Numbered from the stretch's first letter, positions 8,243 to 16,709 are shown. The stretch is DNA of 22,819 bases from an uncultured bacterium (GCA_900548385.1 URKJ01000055.1:1-22819); one strand, 5' to 3'. A program made the numbers and translations. Notes: a model not told the origin generated them from the letters alone.

Positions 8243-8300
8243 CCGGTGCCTGCCGGGGAATACGTTCGCGGAAAGATCCTGCGACCCGCTCCATTTGATG
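8243..8300 (-). pseudogene. Relic of a CBM9-like domain, paralogous to 12941-12998
   Basis: This 58-bp stretch matches the CBM9-like part of the module A glycosidase gene at 52 of 58 positions without gaps. Read on the minus strand it gives IKWSGSQDLSANVFPG, against IKWSGPQDLSASVFLG in the intact gene. Upstream codons run into a stop, and no start or continuing domain follows, so it is a decayed fragment. The rest of the 216-bp gap (8143-8358) shows no recognisable gene. It contains only a weak inverted repeat, CGTCCCG (8319-8325) and CGGGACG (8367-8373), that straddles the next gene's stop codon. Confidence 0.7.
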
Positions 8301-8358
8301 CGGTTTTGTCAAACAACACGTCCCGTCACAAAATTTTGAATATTATCGAAATTTCAGC

Positions 8359-11300
8359 TCAGGGGGCGGGACGGAGAAGACGCACTTTGCCGTAGCGGGT
8401 CGCATCCTTATGGAAAATTCCGTTGAAGTAGTTCAAGACTTTCCGCGGTTTTTCCGGATTGCGGTCATTGATCAGCAGGGAAAAGCCGAGGTTGGAATTC
8501 GGTTCCGGAGGCGTTTTGATGCCGAGGTATTTCCATTCAAAAAAGAGGGTGTAGACGGTTTGTCCGTTTTTTTCATCCCGCCGGACGTTTCCGGCTTTCC
8601 GGACCGCGAACGGCATTTTGGGAAGATTTTCCGCGTGTCTCAGGAAATAGAGCATGGTCGGAAGTGTTTTCCCGTGGTCGAACGCTGCACCGAATTCCAC
8701 AATCCGGTGTCCGTTGAGAGAGTGAAAGAAATTGTTCGGATCCCATTCCTTATCCGTATCGGCATCGAATGCGACCTGAATGGAATCTTCTTTCCAAAAC
8801 GTTTCCCATGTTCTGCTTCTGACAAGAACGGAGTCCTCGACGCAAACCTGCAGATGGATTCCTTTTTCCTCTGCCCAGAGCTTGAAATATGCTTTTGCGG
8901 AAGAGCGTTCTTCCGGTTTGATTTCATCCCGTCCCCACAGGTGGACGGGGATCGGTTCCAGAGAGCTCCACGGGTTGGTCGGAGGACGTTTGAAATAAGG
9001 CACCGTCAGGGGGGTGAAATCCACAGGGGCGGAGAAGGTCCATGCTATCGGTTCCCGGACTGAAACGGTCAGTTTTCCCGTCTGCCGGTGTCCGTTGGGG
9101 AGATTCGGAATGGAGAAGGAAACGGTGACTCCTTCCGCGGAGAGAACTGTTTTTGAAGAAAAGGTCTGGTTATTGTCCAAAGTCAGCTTCAGGCCGGCAG
9201 GGATTTTTCCGGGAAAGCGGGTCGACAGACGGAACGAAAGTTCTGTTGTGTGTTTCGAACAGTGGACATTGGTCAGTTCACTCCGGACCGGATCCATCAG
9301 TTCAAAACGGTGGAAAGTCCATGTTCCGTTCCGGCGTACGGGAACGGCATATTCTCCGAACGGGGCGCCACGGCGGAAAACGAAAGAGCCGTCCGCGCGG
9401 CGAAGCAGTTCGGATGGCAGGAGAAACGCATCCCCGTCAAGCCGGAATCCGGTTTCCGGAAGAAGTTTCCGGACGACGCTGAGCTGTGCCTCCGCCAACT
9501 CCGTTCCCGGAAAAACCGCATAGGAAGGACTCGGAGAAAGCGAGATTTTTCCTTTGTCCGTATTACGCGGGGTTCCCGTCATGGAGCGGAGGCTGGTGGG
9601 GGCGACTCCCCGGAATTCAAGTTCCCGCGTTCCATTCAGGCACCAGACGGCGGAAACGGTTTCCGTACCGCGGCGGAAGGTGCAGAAATGAACGTCCGGA
9701 GCTATCCGGATCCATCGTCCGCCTCCTTTGACGGAAGCGAGCTCCCGGATCAGAGTCTGATAGCTCGCCATCGCGGGAAGGGGGGAGAGATCCGGTTTCA
9801 CGATGCTGTAGGCATACTGATCGCGGCGTGGATAATATTTTGCGGCAAAGTACATGAGATGATTGATATTCCGAACGGTGCAGAGAAGAATGGAACGGGC
9901 GAGATAACGGGCTTTGGTCAGCTCGTCGACGGGTTTCTGCCAGTCGCCCGGCTCGCTGCACCAGCCGAACTCTGTGAACGCAATCGGAAGATGTGCATAG
10001 GGCGTTGTCTTCATGAATTCTTGAAGCTCAATGATATTCCGGATGAATTCCTTTTCCGGCGGCGTGGCGTAGACATAGGCGTGCATGATCAGGTAATCCA
10101 TGTTTTTGAGGATTCCGCCCTGAATATATTGCTTGAACTCTCCAGATTTAATCCGTGAAAAGCCGGGACCGCCGACTTTCAGATCCGGACGTTCCTTTTT
10201 GACCGCCTCCGAAATCACATTGTGGAATTTGATCAGCTCTTCGCACGATCCTTTCCAACGGCTGTTGGGTTCGTTGAACACGTTGACGACGTCCGGAAGA
10301 TCGGGAGTGTTGCGCACCCAGAGACGGACCGCTTCGGAAAGCATGTTCCAGTCTTCCGGCGGATAGATTCCCCCGTCTGTTTTTCCCCTGTTGAGAAATC
10401 CCGGCAACCCGAACAGCGCGGCATGACGGAAGAGCGCTTTGGAGTTGAGCTCCCGTCCCGGGTTGCGCCGGTAACGGAGCGAACCATCCGGATTCCGGCA
10501 GATTTCACTCAGTCCCCAGCCGTTGTAATTCATGGAAAAGTTGTGCTTCTTTCCCCATTCCGGCGTTGCGTAGATGAGACAGATGCCGTAGCGGGAGTGT
10601 TTGCGGATTTCCTCTGGAAGCGGCGGACCGGTCACGGCAAATGTGGCGGTGTCGACAATCTGTTTCCCGTCCCGCCGGAGAAGATCGCATCGGAGCGTGT
10701 AGAATCCCCGTTCCTTCAGAATGATCGTTCCGGTCGGACTGCCCGCGGGAAGATGGTTCGAGAAGAGAAGATTGCCTTCCTCGTCGGTTGCGCTCAGAGT
10801 TGCCCGGAGAACGTTCTCCGGATCCGGGATGCGGACGGTCACGCGTCCCGATTCTTCCTGAATGACAGGATCTCCGCCGTTCGGAATGAAGCGGGTCCGT
10901 TCTTTGCCGGTCTCCTCAATGGTCAGCGAGCGGACCTGCAGTTCCCCCTCTTTCACCGGGGAGAGAAAGAACACAAGTTTTCCTTCTCTTTTTCCCGGAA
11001 GAAGATAGAAGGTCCGTTCCTCGGAGATCCATTCTCCGGTCTTTTCCGCGTTGCGGAAAGCGAGCAGGTAGATGTTTTCCGAAATTTTCCGGTCGCCTTC
11101 CAGCCATTGTCCATCTTTTCCCCGGATCCGGAGTTGGGCGAAATCCACCTTCCCGAATACGCGATAGCAGGTCCGGATACGGAACGACCGTTCAAAATTT
11201 TCCGCCGGGCCGAAATCCAGGTCGGGACCTGTGACGGCTTGCAGCCCTCCTTTTTCCGAACCCGTGCGGAAAGAAAGAGCATTTTCTCTGTCATGGCGGA

Positions 11301-11430
11301 TTGTGATTTGAGCATTTGCGGAAAAACCACTTTCTCCTTCGCGTTTCCAGTCCCATTCATAGACCGGGGAAATGGATGACGCAAAAGCGGTCAGAGCGGA
11401 TGCCGCGAACAATGAAAGAAAAATTTTCAT
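8359..11430 (-). CDS. Secreted clan GH-A glycoside hydrolase with C-terminal CBM9-like domain (module B)
   Basis: A Sec signal peptide (MKIFLSLFAASALTAFASS) opens this 1023-residue protein. Residues about 20-270 are beta-rich accessory regions. The catalytic TIM barrel runs from about 275 to 570, with the acid/base Glu387 in VVNVFNEPNS and the nucleophile Glu487 in LPIAFTEFGW, the clan GH-A arrangement. The surrounding sequence, including VGGPGFS, looks GH39-like, but the family is not certain. Residues about 830-1023 resemble a CBM9/DOMON-like carbohydrate-binding domain (EDSIQVAFDAD, then the end LLRPAP). The enzyme should act outside the cytoplasm on plant or host polysaccharide; the substrate cannot be read from sequence. 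It follows the module B prepilin-like gene by 18 bp and is probably translated from the same mRNA. It shares plan and position with the module A enzyme. Confidence 0.82.
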   Translation of the reverse strand: MKIFLSLFAASALTAFASSISPVYEWDWKREGESGFSANAQITIRHDRENALSFRTGSEKGGLQAVTGPDLDFGPAENFERSFRIRTCYRVFGKVDFAQLRIRGKDGQWLEGDRKISENIYLLAFRNAEKTGEWISEERTFYLLPGKREGKLVFFLSPVKEGELQVRSLTIEETGKERTRFIPNGGDPVIQEESGRVTVRIPDPENVLRATLSATDEEGNLLFSNHLPAGSPTGTIILKERGFYTLRCDLLRRDGKQIVDTATFAVTGPPLPEEIRKHSRYGICLIYATPEWGKKHNFSMNYNGWGLSEICRNPDGSLRYRRNPGRELNSKALFRHAALFGLPGFLNRGKTDGGIYPPEDWNMLSEAVRLWVRNTPDLPDVVNVFNEPNSRWKGSCEELIKFHNVISEAVKKERPDLKVGGPGFSRIKSGEFKQYIQGGILKNMDYLIMHAYVYATPPEKEFIRNIIELQEFMKTTPYAHLPIAFTEFGWCSEPGDWQKPVDELTKARYLARSILLCTVRNINHLMYFAAKYYPRRDQYAYSIVKPDLSPLPAMASYQTLIRELASVKGGGRWIRIAPDVHFCTFRRGTETVSAVWCLNGTRELEFRGVAPTSLRSMTGTPRNTDKGKISLSPSPSYAVFPGTELAEAQLSVVRKLLPETGFRLDGDAFLLPSELLRRADGSFVFRRGAPFGEYAVPVRRNGTWTFHRFELMDPVRSELTNVHCSKHTTELSFRLSTRFPGKIPAGLKLTLDNNQTFSSKTVLSAEGVTVSFSIPNLPNGHRQTGKLTVSVREPIAWTFSAPVDFTPLTVPYFKRPPTNPWSSLEPIPVHLWGRDEIKPEERSSAKAYFKLWAEEKGIHLQVCVEDSVLVRSRTWETFWKEDSIQVAFDADTDKEWDPNNFFHSLNGHRIVEFGAAFDHGKTLPTMLYFLRHAENLPKMPFAVRKAGNVRRDEKNGQTVYTLFFEWKYLGIKTPPEPNSNLGFSLLINDRNPEKPRKVLNYFNGIFHKDATRYGKVRLLRPAP

Positions 11431-11448
11431 AGGATAACTTTCTGATGC

Positions 11449-12084
11449 TTATTTGAGTTTATTATAGTAAGTCGCGGAAGCAGTGGCGCCGACCAGCTGG
11501 GCGGCGGGCAGTCTGGCAACATGGCCGTCGAGCCAGAGACAGTTTGCATCCCGTTCACCGTGCCGGGGATAGGGATTGTATTTTGCCGTGTAGGCGTTGA
11601 TGACGCGTCCGGCTCCCTGTTCCGGAGAATTTTCCGCAAGATAGAGTTTTCTGGACGGCGAGACGATCTTCTGAATTTTCTCCGGTCCCGATGCGCTGAT
11701 GTTCAGATAGTTTGTGCCGTACATGATCCAGCCGACGCCGAGTCCGCTGAGTGCCTCATAGTCCTGATTCGACAGCTTGCGGACAGGGCAGCGCAGGATG
11801 ATGTTTTTGTCCGCAGCGTATGCGTCATAACGGGCTTTGATGTTCGGATAGCGGTAGAAATCCAAATCGCTTTCCCAGCTGATCCAGTTCGGATAGTAGT
11901 TGTCCCAGTCATTCAGATAGCTCTGAAGATACAGGGATACCTGTTTCAAATTGCCGGTGCAGGTGCTCAGTTTTGCATGTTCCCGGGCCTTGTTCAATGC
12001 CGGAAGAAGCATTCCGGCTAGTATTGCTATAATAGTAATTACGATTAAAAGTTCTATGAGGGTGAATTTGTTCTTTTCTTTCAT
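11449..12084 (-). CDS. Prepilin-like protein with N-terminal methylation domain and H-X-DG motif (module B)
   Basis: This 211-residue protein begins with a type IV pilin/type II secretion pseudopilin signal: basic MKEKNK, then FTLIELL with Glu at +5, then a 20-residue hydrophobic helix ending AGMLLPALNKAR. The usual Gly at -1 is replaced by Lys, which is atypical for prepilin peptidase. The tail has HGERDANCLWLDGHV, a variant of the H-X9-DG motif with ten intervening residues. Such proteins are greatly expanded in Lentisphaerae and Planctomycetes; their function is unknown and a role at the cell surface or in secretion is inferred. The start codon overlaps the stop of the LacI relic as ATGA, suggesting translational coupling. 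The glycosidase gene follows after 18 bp. Confidence 0.87.
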   Translation of the reverse strand: MKEKNKFTLIELLIVITIIAILAGMLLPALNKAREHAKLSTCTGNLKQVSLYLQSYLNDWDNYYPNWISWESDLDFYRYPNIKARYDAYAADKNIILRCPVRKLSNQDYEALSGLGVGWIMYGTNYLNISASGPEKIQKIVSPSRKLYLAENSPEQGAGRVINAYTAKYNPYPRHGERDANCLWLDGHVARLPAAQLVGATASATYYNKLK

Positions 12085-12248
12085 ACCTGTTTTTTCCTGT
12101 TATATTTATATTGATTAATTTCGGTTGAAATCAATACCTTGCCGTGGACGTCATCCGGAACCGCGGGTTTCCCGGAAAACTGTGCGCCGCTTTGCAACCG
12201 ATCCGTTTCATCGCGTCCAATGTCGTGATTTTTTTGTTTATTTGTCAT
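12081..12248 (-). pseudogene. Collapsed LacI-family regulator gene, 55-codon residual ORF
   Basis: The segment matches both ends of the intact LacI gene at 16710-17711 and lacks the middle. Its first codons (MTNKQKN) correspond to MANERKK. A short piece matches the end of the helix-turn-helix region around MKRLGY, and the last part (VPDDVHGKVLISTEIN) corresponds to DPDDVPGKVLIPSELIN. The deleted parts are most of the helix-turn-helix and essentially the whole sugar-binding domain. The frame nevertheless stays open for 55 codons and ends in TGA overlapping the ATG of the prepilin-like gene. The intact gene carries a 10-bp direct repeat, GTAGCCGAGC at 16809-16818 and 17559-17568, exactly where the large deletion would have joined. 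No DNA-binding function is expected; it may survive as a leader peptide. Confidence 0.8.
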
Positions 12249-12272
12249 TTCCGCAGATTTCTCCTCTTTTTA

Positions 12273-12300
12273 ATTATACAATATTTTCCGGTAAAAACAA
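12273..12300 (-). promoter_or_regulatory. Promoter of module B
   Basis: On the minus strand, TTGTTT (12295-12300), a 16-bp spacer and a perfect TATAAT (12273-12278) match the module A promoter in sequence and spacing. GAGGAG follows before the relic's ATG. The promoter has outlived its regulator gene and should drive the prepilin-like and glycosidase genes. Confidence 0.7.
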
Positions 12301-12323
12301 GAGGGGGGAAACAAAAAATGAAA

Positions 12324-12337
12324 AATATTCGAATATG
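12324..12337. promoter_or_regulatory. Candidate LacI-type operator, module B
   Basis: ATATTCGAATAT (12325-12336) is a perfect palindrome with a central CG, the form typical of LacI-family operators. It stands at the same distance upstream of the promoter as its counterpart at 17789-17802, which extends to 14 bp. Flanking bases are conserved as well. Binding is inferred. Confidence 0.5.
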
Positions 12338-12351
12338 AGGATTGCATTAAA

Positions 12352-12390
12352 AGTAAATGCACACTCTTTTTAGTCCTGCATGCATTTGCT
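12352..12390. repeat. Imperfect inverted repeat between the modules
   Basis: AGTAAATGCA (12352-12361) and TGCATTTGCT (12381-12390) are complementary at 9 of 10 positions around a 19-base loop. The sequence lies between the module B operator and the end of module A. A further TGCATT stands just upstream at about 12343. It could be a protein-binding site or a transcript hairpin. Confidence 0.35.
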
Positions 12391-12424
12391 AAAATCTTGA
12401 AGCGAACCTGAAACTCAAGGAAAA

Positions 12425-12481
12425 GTAAAACCGAAAACTACAGAATCGCCGTATTCCGGCATCTATGAATACCCGTTCTGT
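12425..12481 (-). terminator. Probable terminator of module A
   Basis: Past the module A glycosidase stop, ACAGAA (12440-12445) pairs with TTCTGT (12476-12481), and inside it GTATTC (12451-12456) pairs with GAATAC (12467-12472). On the minus strand the hairpin is followed by a broken T-rich tract. The stem has internal mismatches, so termination strength is uncertain. Confidence 0.45.
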
Positions 12482-12487
12482 GGATGG

Positions 12488-15400
12488 TCACTTGCTCAGG
12501 AGCAGTTTCCGGAATTGCGATGGATTTTTCCCGTTGGCAATGCCTTGCCCGAACGCCATGTGGTAATTGCGCACCATGCCGTCACGGTCATGGATCACAA
12601 GAGCGAATCCGAAGACCCGTCCGGTTTCCGGTGTGAGCGGGGCAAGAGTGCTCCAGGGAATGGCGATCCGGTAGATCCTTTTTCCGTCAGTCCGTTCAAT
12701 CAGCGGTTTCACTCCGGCGACCGCTCCCGTCTGTTTTCCTGCGGGGGCGTGCCAGCACCAGAGTCCGGAGCCGGAGGCTGTGCCGAATTCGTAATCGTTG
12801 TTGTCATATTCCGCGTTTGGAACGGCGTCGTTTTCCGTATCGAATGCAAACTGGATGGAGTCGCCTTTCCAAAGTTCGGCATCGCGTCCGGGATTGTTGT
12901 GTTCATCATCCGTAACTTCCGCCATCAGATAGAAAAAATTCCGGTCCCAGCCGAGGAATACGCTCGCGGAAAGATCCTGCGGTCCGCTCCATTTGATGAA
13001 CGGGTCCGGCGGAAAAACATCGGAACGGGTTTTGAGGACGATCTGTGGTCCCGCTTTCCGGAAATCAAAGGTTTTCCAGTCTTTGATTTGGACCTGTCTG
13101 ACCCGCATCAGTTCCGGCATGCGGATCGGCATGCGGAATTCGGTCCCTTTCCGGTCGCGGATCGTCAATTCCGTCCGGAACGGCTGTTCCGGCTGGACTT
13201 CCGGAACCGGAATGCTTGTATTACGGATCTCTTTTGCGGCAAGTTTCAGATCAAGATTGCCGCCGTCCTTTACGGAAAAAGTTCCACTCCATTCGTGCGG
13301 CAGATTGTTGCGGATAAGGAGGCGCATGTCCGTAACGGTTTTCAGTGACGGCGTGACCTGAACCGGTGCCTGTCTGGCGATATTGTTCAGCAGGGCGGAC
13401 ACGACAGCGCTACCGTGTCCGTCGCTTACTGTCAGGTAATACGGCGCTTCTCCCAGCCGGAAAGAGCCGCCCGGAACCGTGAAACCGTATATGTCCCGGA
13501 CAGAGACGTTTTCAACGGAAAACGGGATTGCCCGCATTGTTTCGTCGATATTCCAGAGAGCGATTTTTTCCGTTCCGTCTTTTTTCCAGCGGATGATCCG
13601 GATATCGCCGCCGGAGACTGTTTTGAAGTCGGTTCCTCCCTCCATTTCCCGTGCGGCCTGTGCGTATGCCGCCGCGGCGGGCAGGGGACGGAGCCCGTTG
13701 TCGTTACGCCAGACGCCGTATTCGTAATTTCCGTTTTCCGGCCATCCCATTCCTGAATACCAGATCAGCCAGGAGCATTCCGGCACCGTGCGTGCGAGGA
13801 GAAACGTCCGTGCCAGATAGGCGGCGTACCGTTTCGCCTGGACGGAGTGAAACGGTGCGGTACCGTCGAGAGCCCAGCCGAGTTCGCCGACCGCGAGCGT
13901 CTGACCGCCGCCGTGTCTCCGGATGAGCTCTTTTGCGGAATTCAGCTTGCGGACCAGGTCGCCGCTCTCCGGCGAGGCGCAGTAACGGCTGTCCATGCCG
14001 ATCGAACGGGGAAACGTATAGGGATGGGGTGCGTAAATGTCAAAGGCTCCCGCCGCTTTTTCAAACACTCCGGCGGCAAAACCATCGGCTCCGCCTGATC
14101 CGTTGATCATGAGCCGGGCGTTGTGCTGTTTCATGACCGGGTGAATCGCTTTCAGCATATCCGAGTAGTATTGAACGGCTTTTTCCATGTTCATGTTCTT
14201 CATCCGGAGCAGAGTCAAGTCCGGTTCGTTCTGAAAATCGTAACAGCGGACTGTATCGGGACTTGTTTTGATGAACTGTTCCGCAAACATCCGGATTGCG
14301 GAGGGCTCCGCCGTTTCGTTTCCCGGCAGTCGGGCCCAGACAGGAACCCGGTCGATATTTCCCATGCTGTACTGGACATTCAAGCCGGCATACTGTCTGG
14401 TTTTGGCAGCCTGCATATCCCGGAAGACACCGGGAGAAGGTTCCGAATCGAACCAGCGCGGCCCGCCGCTGCGGATCCACGAAACGCCGATTCGCGGGAG
14501 AACCTCTCTGGGGACGGGGCTGTCCTGAATCCCGAAAAAGCCTTTGTCTTTCTGTGGCGGCGGAAATTCCGGCACGATCACAAACGGTGATGGCTGGTGT
14601 TTCAGGATCGTTCCGTTTTTGTCGGAAAGAGTCAGTTCCAGCGGATAATACCCGGTTTCTCCGGCGAACGGGCAGGAGAACTTCAGCGTTTGAAGCTGAT
14701 CCGGTTTCAGATTCAGTTTGCGGTGGTCCTGCCATTTCCCCGGCAGCTCCGCTTTCAGGGTGAGCGGAAGACGTTCCGGGGAGACCCCGTTATTGCGGAG
14801 CGATACGGTCAGAACGGGGGTTTTCCCCTCTGCCATGATCTCTCCGGATTCGCCGACCGTGCTGTAAAGGCTTGCCGCTTCCGGTGCCTGGTAGGCGGAT
14901 GGCGTATTACCTTCTTCGAGCTGTACAGCATCAATCAGGATGGAGCTTTGCAGTCCGGCTGTCCGGAAGCCGAGATAAGCCGTTTCACTGTTTTTCTGCG
15001 GCGGAATGACCATGAAATAGCGTTTCCATTCCGGCGACAGCTTGAACGTTTGCCCTTTCAGCCAGCGCCATTTCAGATTGATCGCCGCAACCGTGAGATT
15101 TTGTCCGCGTTCCCCTTTCGCGTAAAAGGAGAATACATACGTTTTCCCCGGTTGGAAAAGCTCCCAGATCCATTTGTTCATGACCATGGAAGAGCCGGGA
15201 AGAATCTCAAGGCAGTTGTTTCCGTGGGCTCCTTCGCCGGTTCGTCCGCGCAACTGTTTCAATCCGGAAAAATACATCCATGGCCCGGTTCCCGTCTCAA
15301 AACTGGTATCGCCCTGCAGCAGATTGCCTGTTTTTTTTCCGTTGTCCATTTTTCTGGCAATGTTTCCGGTTTTTCCCCAGCGGAGATCATCAATGAGCAG

Positions 15401-15940
15401 AGTTCCGCTGTCTTTGGTGTAACCGATCAGGTGCAATATGAAATCATGACCGGCATCTGCTTTCCGGTTGTTTCCGGGATAATTGCTCTGCCGGGTGTAG
15501 CGGAACGAGGAAAGCGGAACGGTGATCTTTTTCCAGACGCCGGGTTCCGGCAGTGCAAACGGGGAACCGAAAAATTCCTTTCCCTTGCCGTTCTTGCTTT
15601 TTTCGATCAGCTGCAGATTGGAAGGCGGTTTTCCGGAAATGACTTTGACCCAGAATGTGAGACAGTCCGCATCTTCCGGCATCCGGTTCAGGTCGATGGA
15701 GACGCCTTGAAAAGCGCGGCATCCGTGAAACGTGATTTGAAGCGCCTGTTTCCCTTCGGCGGCGTCGGCGGAAATTTTCCATTCCGGCTTCCGGGAATTT
15801 TTATCGCACCAGAATCCCCAGCCTTTGGGATAGCCCCATGGCTTGAATGTTTCGCAATCATAAATTCTGCCGTCGTTTTCAAGAGCGGGAAGTGCGGTTG
15901 CGGACAGAATAAGCGCCGCCGTCAGAATGATTGTTTTCAC
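12488..15940 (-). CDS. Secreted clan GH-A glycoside hydrolase with carbohydrate-binding domains (module A)
   Basis: This 1150-residue protein has a Sec signal peptide (about residues 1-20). Two jelly-roll, CBM-like domains follow: about 25-190, ending GTLLIDDLRWG, and about 205-350, ending SSILIDAVQLEEG. Next come a beta linker (360-455) and a TIM-barrel catalytic region (about 465-790). The acid/base is Glu572 in CYDFQNEPD and the nucleophile Glu686 in LAVGELGWA, in clan GH-A order and spacing. The last 200 residues, from about 945, form a CBM9-like domain (ELWKGDSIQFAFDTEND). Family assignment within the clan (GH39-like) is uncertain. The protein should be exported and attack a polysaccharide chosen by its binding domains. 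It lies 17 bp after the prepilin-like gene and is the last gene of its unit. It is related to the module B enzyme but has additional N-terminal binding domains. Confidence 0.82.
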   Translation of the reverse strand: MKTIILTAALILSATALPALENDGRIYDCETFKPWGYPKGWGFWCDKNSRKPEWKISADAAEGKQALQITFHGCRAFQGVSIDLNRMPEDADCLTFWVKVISGKPPSNLQLIEKSKNGKGKEFFGSPFALPEPGVWKKITVPLSSFRYTRQSNYPGNNRKADAGHDFILHLIGYTKDSGTLLIDDLRWGKTGNIARKMDNGKKTGNLLQGDTSFETGTGPWMYFSGLKQLRGRTGEGAHGNNCLEILPGSSMVMNKWIWELFQPGKTYVFSFYAKGERGQNLTVAAINLKWRWLKGQTFKLSPEWKRYFMVIPPQKNSETAYLGFRTAGLQSSILIDAVQLEEGNTPSAYQAPEAASLYSTVGESGEIMAEGKTPVLTVSLRNNGVSPERLPLTLKAELPGKWQDHRKLNLKPDQLQTLKFSCPFAGETGYYPLELTLSDKNGTILKHQPSPFVIVPEFPPPQKDKGFFGIQDSPVPREVLPRIGVSWIRSGGPRWFDSEPSPGVFRDMQAAKTRQYAGLNVQYSMGNIDRVPVWARLPGNETAEPSAIRMFAEQFIKTSPDTVRCYDFQNEPDLTLLRMKNMNMEKAVQYYSDMLKAIHPVMKQHNARLMINGSGGADGFAAGVFEKAAGAFDIYAPHPYTFPRSIGMDSRYCASPESGDLVRKLNSAKELIRRHGGGQTLAVGELGWALDGTAPFHSVQAKRYAAYLARTFLLARTVPECSWLIWYSGMGWPENGNYEYGVWRNDNGLRPLPAAAAYAQAAREMEGGTDFKTVSGGDIRIIRWKKDGTEKIALWNIDETMRAIPFSVENVSVRDIYGFTVPGGSFRLGEAPYYLTVSDGHGSAVVSALLNNIARQAPVQVTPSLKTVTDMRLLIRNNLPHEWSGTFSVKDGGNLDLKLAAKEIRNTSIPVPEVQPEQPFRTELTIRDRKGTEFRMPIRMPELMRVRQVQIKDWKTFDFRKAGPQIVLKTRSDVFPPDPFIKWSGPQDLSASVFLGWDRNFFYLMAEVTDDEHNNPGRDAELWKGDSIQFAFDTENDAVPNAEYDNNDYEFGTASGSGLWCWHAPAGKQTGAVAGVKPLIERTDGKRIYRIAIPWSTLAPLTPETGRVFGFALVIHDRDGMVRNYHMAFGQGIANGKNPSQFRKLLLSK

Positions 15941-15957
15941 GTCTGTCTCCTTTTGGG

Positions 15958-16692
15958 TCAGTTGTAATGTGCCCAGTATTTCCGCGCGATGGGACCGTTG
16001 TAGCGCCAGCTTCCGGTGTGTCCGTCAACAAAAAGAATATTTGCGCTTCCCTGATGCCGGTATCCGATTGTCCGTGCGCGGGATGCCGGGTTTGCAATGG
16101 TCGGGGGATTGGCGGGATATACAACGCCGGTAAAGGTCGTATCACTGTCGTCCATGGCATCGTTGTCCGCCATCAGGAGAAATTCGGTGGTGTTTCGGTA
16201 AATGCCGGGTTTGATTTGCGGAAAGGAGCTGCGTTTGACGAAAAACGGCGGAGTCCCGTTCGGCTGAAAGGTGGAATTCATTCCGTAATGAACCAGTCCG
16301 CTGCTTGTGTGAGTGTGCGGTGGAACCGTTGGACAGCGCCAGATTCCATACGGCAGTCCGCCGGAGTCTGCGCCGTAAGGGATTTCGGTTTCCGGATAGC
16401 TGCCTTTCGGCCCTGTTTTGACAAATCCTGCGTCGAGCAGCTGCCTGTTCCAGGTCGGGTGCCCGCTCAGATCGGTGCCCCAGGTGGTGGCAAATGGAAA
16501 ATATTCATTGAAAGCGTCGGCATACTGGTTCATGATCAGACCGATTTGTTTCAAGTTGGAGAGACAGCTGATTGCATGTGCCTTTGATCTTGCGCTGTTC
16601 AGCGCGGGCAGAAGCATTCCGGCAAGAATTGCAATAACAGCGATAACGATCAGCAGTTCTGTAAGAGTGAAGTTTCTCTGTCTCTTTTTCAT
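15958..16692 (-). CDS. Prepilin-like protein with N-terminal methylation domain and H-X9-DG motif (module A)
   Basis: The 244-residue protein starts MKKRQRN, then FTLTELLIVI with Glu at +5 and a hydrophobic helix ending AGMLLPALNSARS. As in module B the residue before Phe is not Gly (here Asn). The C-terminal part carries a regular H-X9-DG motif, HQGSANILFVDGH (His213, Asp223-Gly224). The start at 16692 is preferred over an upstream in-frame ATG at 16713 because GGGAG lies about 8 bases before it and the upstream ATG overlaps the LacI stop. It sits 17 bp after the LacI gene and 17 bp before the glycosidase gene, so all three are probably one transcript. Function is unknown; a surface or secretion role tied to the glycosidase is inferred from the repeated gene order. 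Confidence 0.88.
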   Translation of the reverse strand: MKKRQRNFTLTELLIVIAVIAILAGMLLPALNSARSKAHAISCLSNLKQIGLIMNQYADAFNEYFPFATTWGTDLSGHPTWNRQLLDAGFVKTGPKGSYPETEIPYGADSGGLPYGIWRCPTVPPHTHTSSGLVHYGMNSTFQPNGTPPFFVKRSSFPQIKPGIYRNTTEFLLMADNDAMDDSDTTFTGVVYPANPPTIANPASRARTIGYRHQGSANILFVDGHTGSWRYNGPIARKYWAHYN

Positions 16693-16709
16693 TGTTTTTC
16701 TCCCTGTTT

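Noticed and set aside
10222..11379. A 385-codon plus-strand frame opposite the module B glycosidase
   Set aside because: It is an antisense shadow caused by GC-rich codon use; there are no domains or start signals.
14597..15967. A 456-codon plus-strand frame opposite the module A glycosidase
   Set aside because: It has no family motifs and covers a gene with signal peptide, binding domains and catalytic residues on the other strand.
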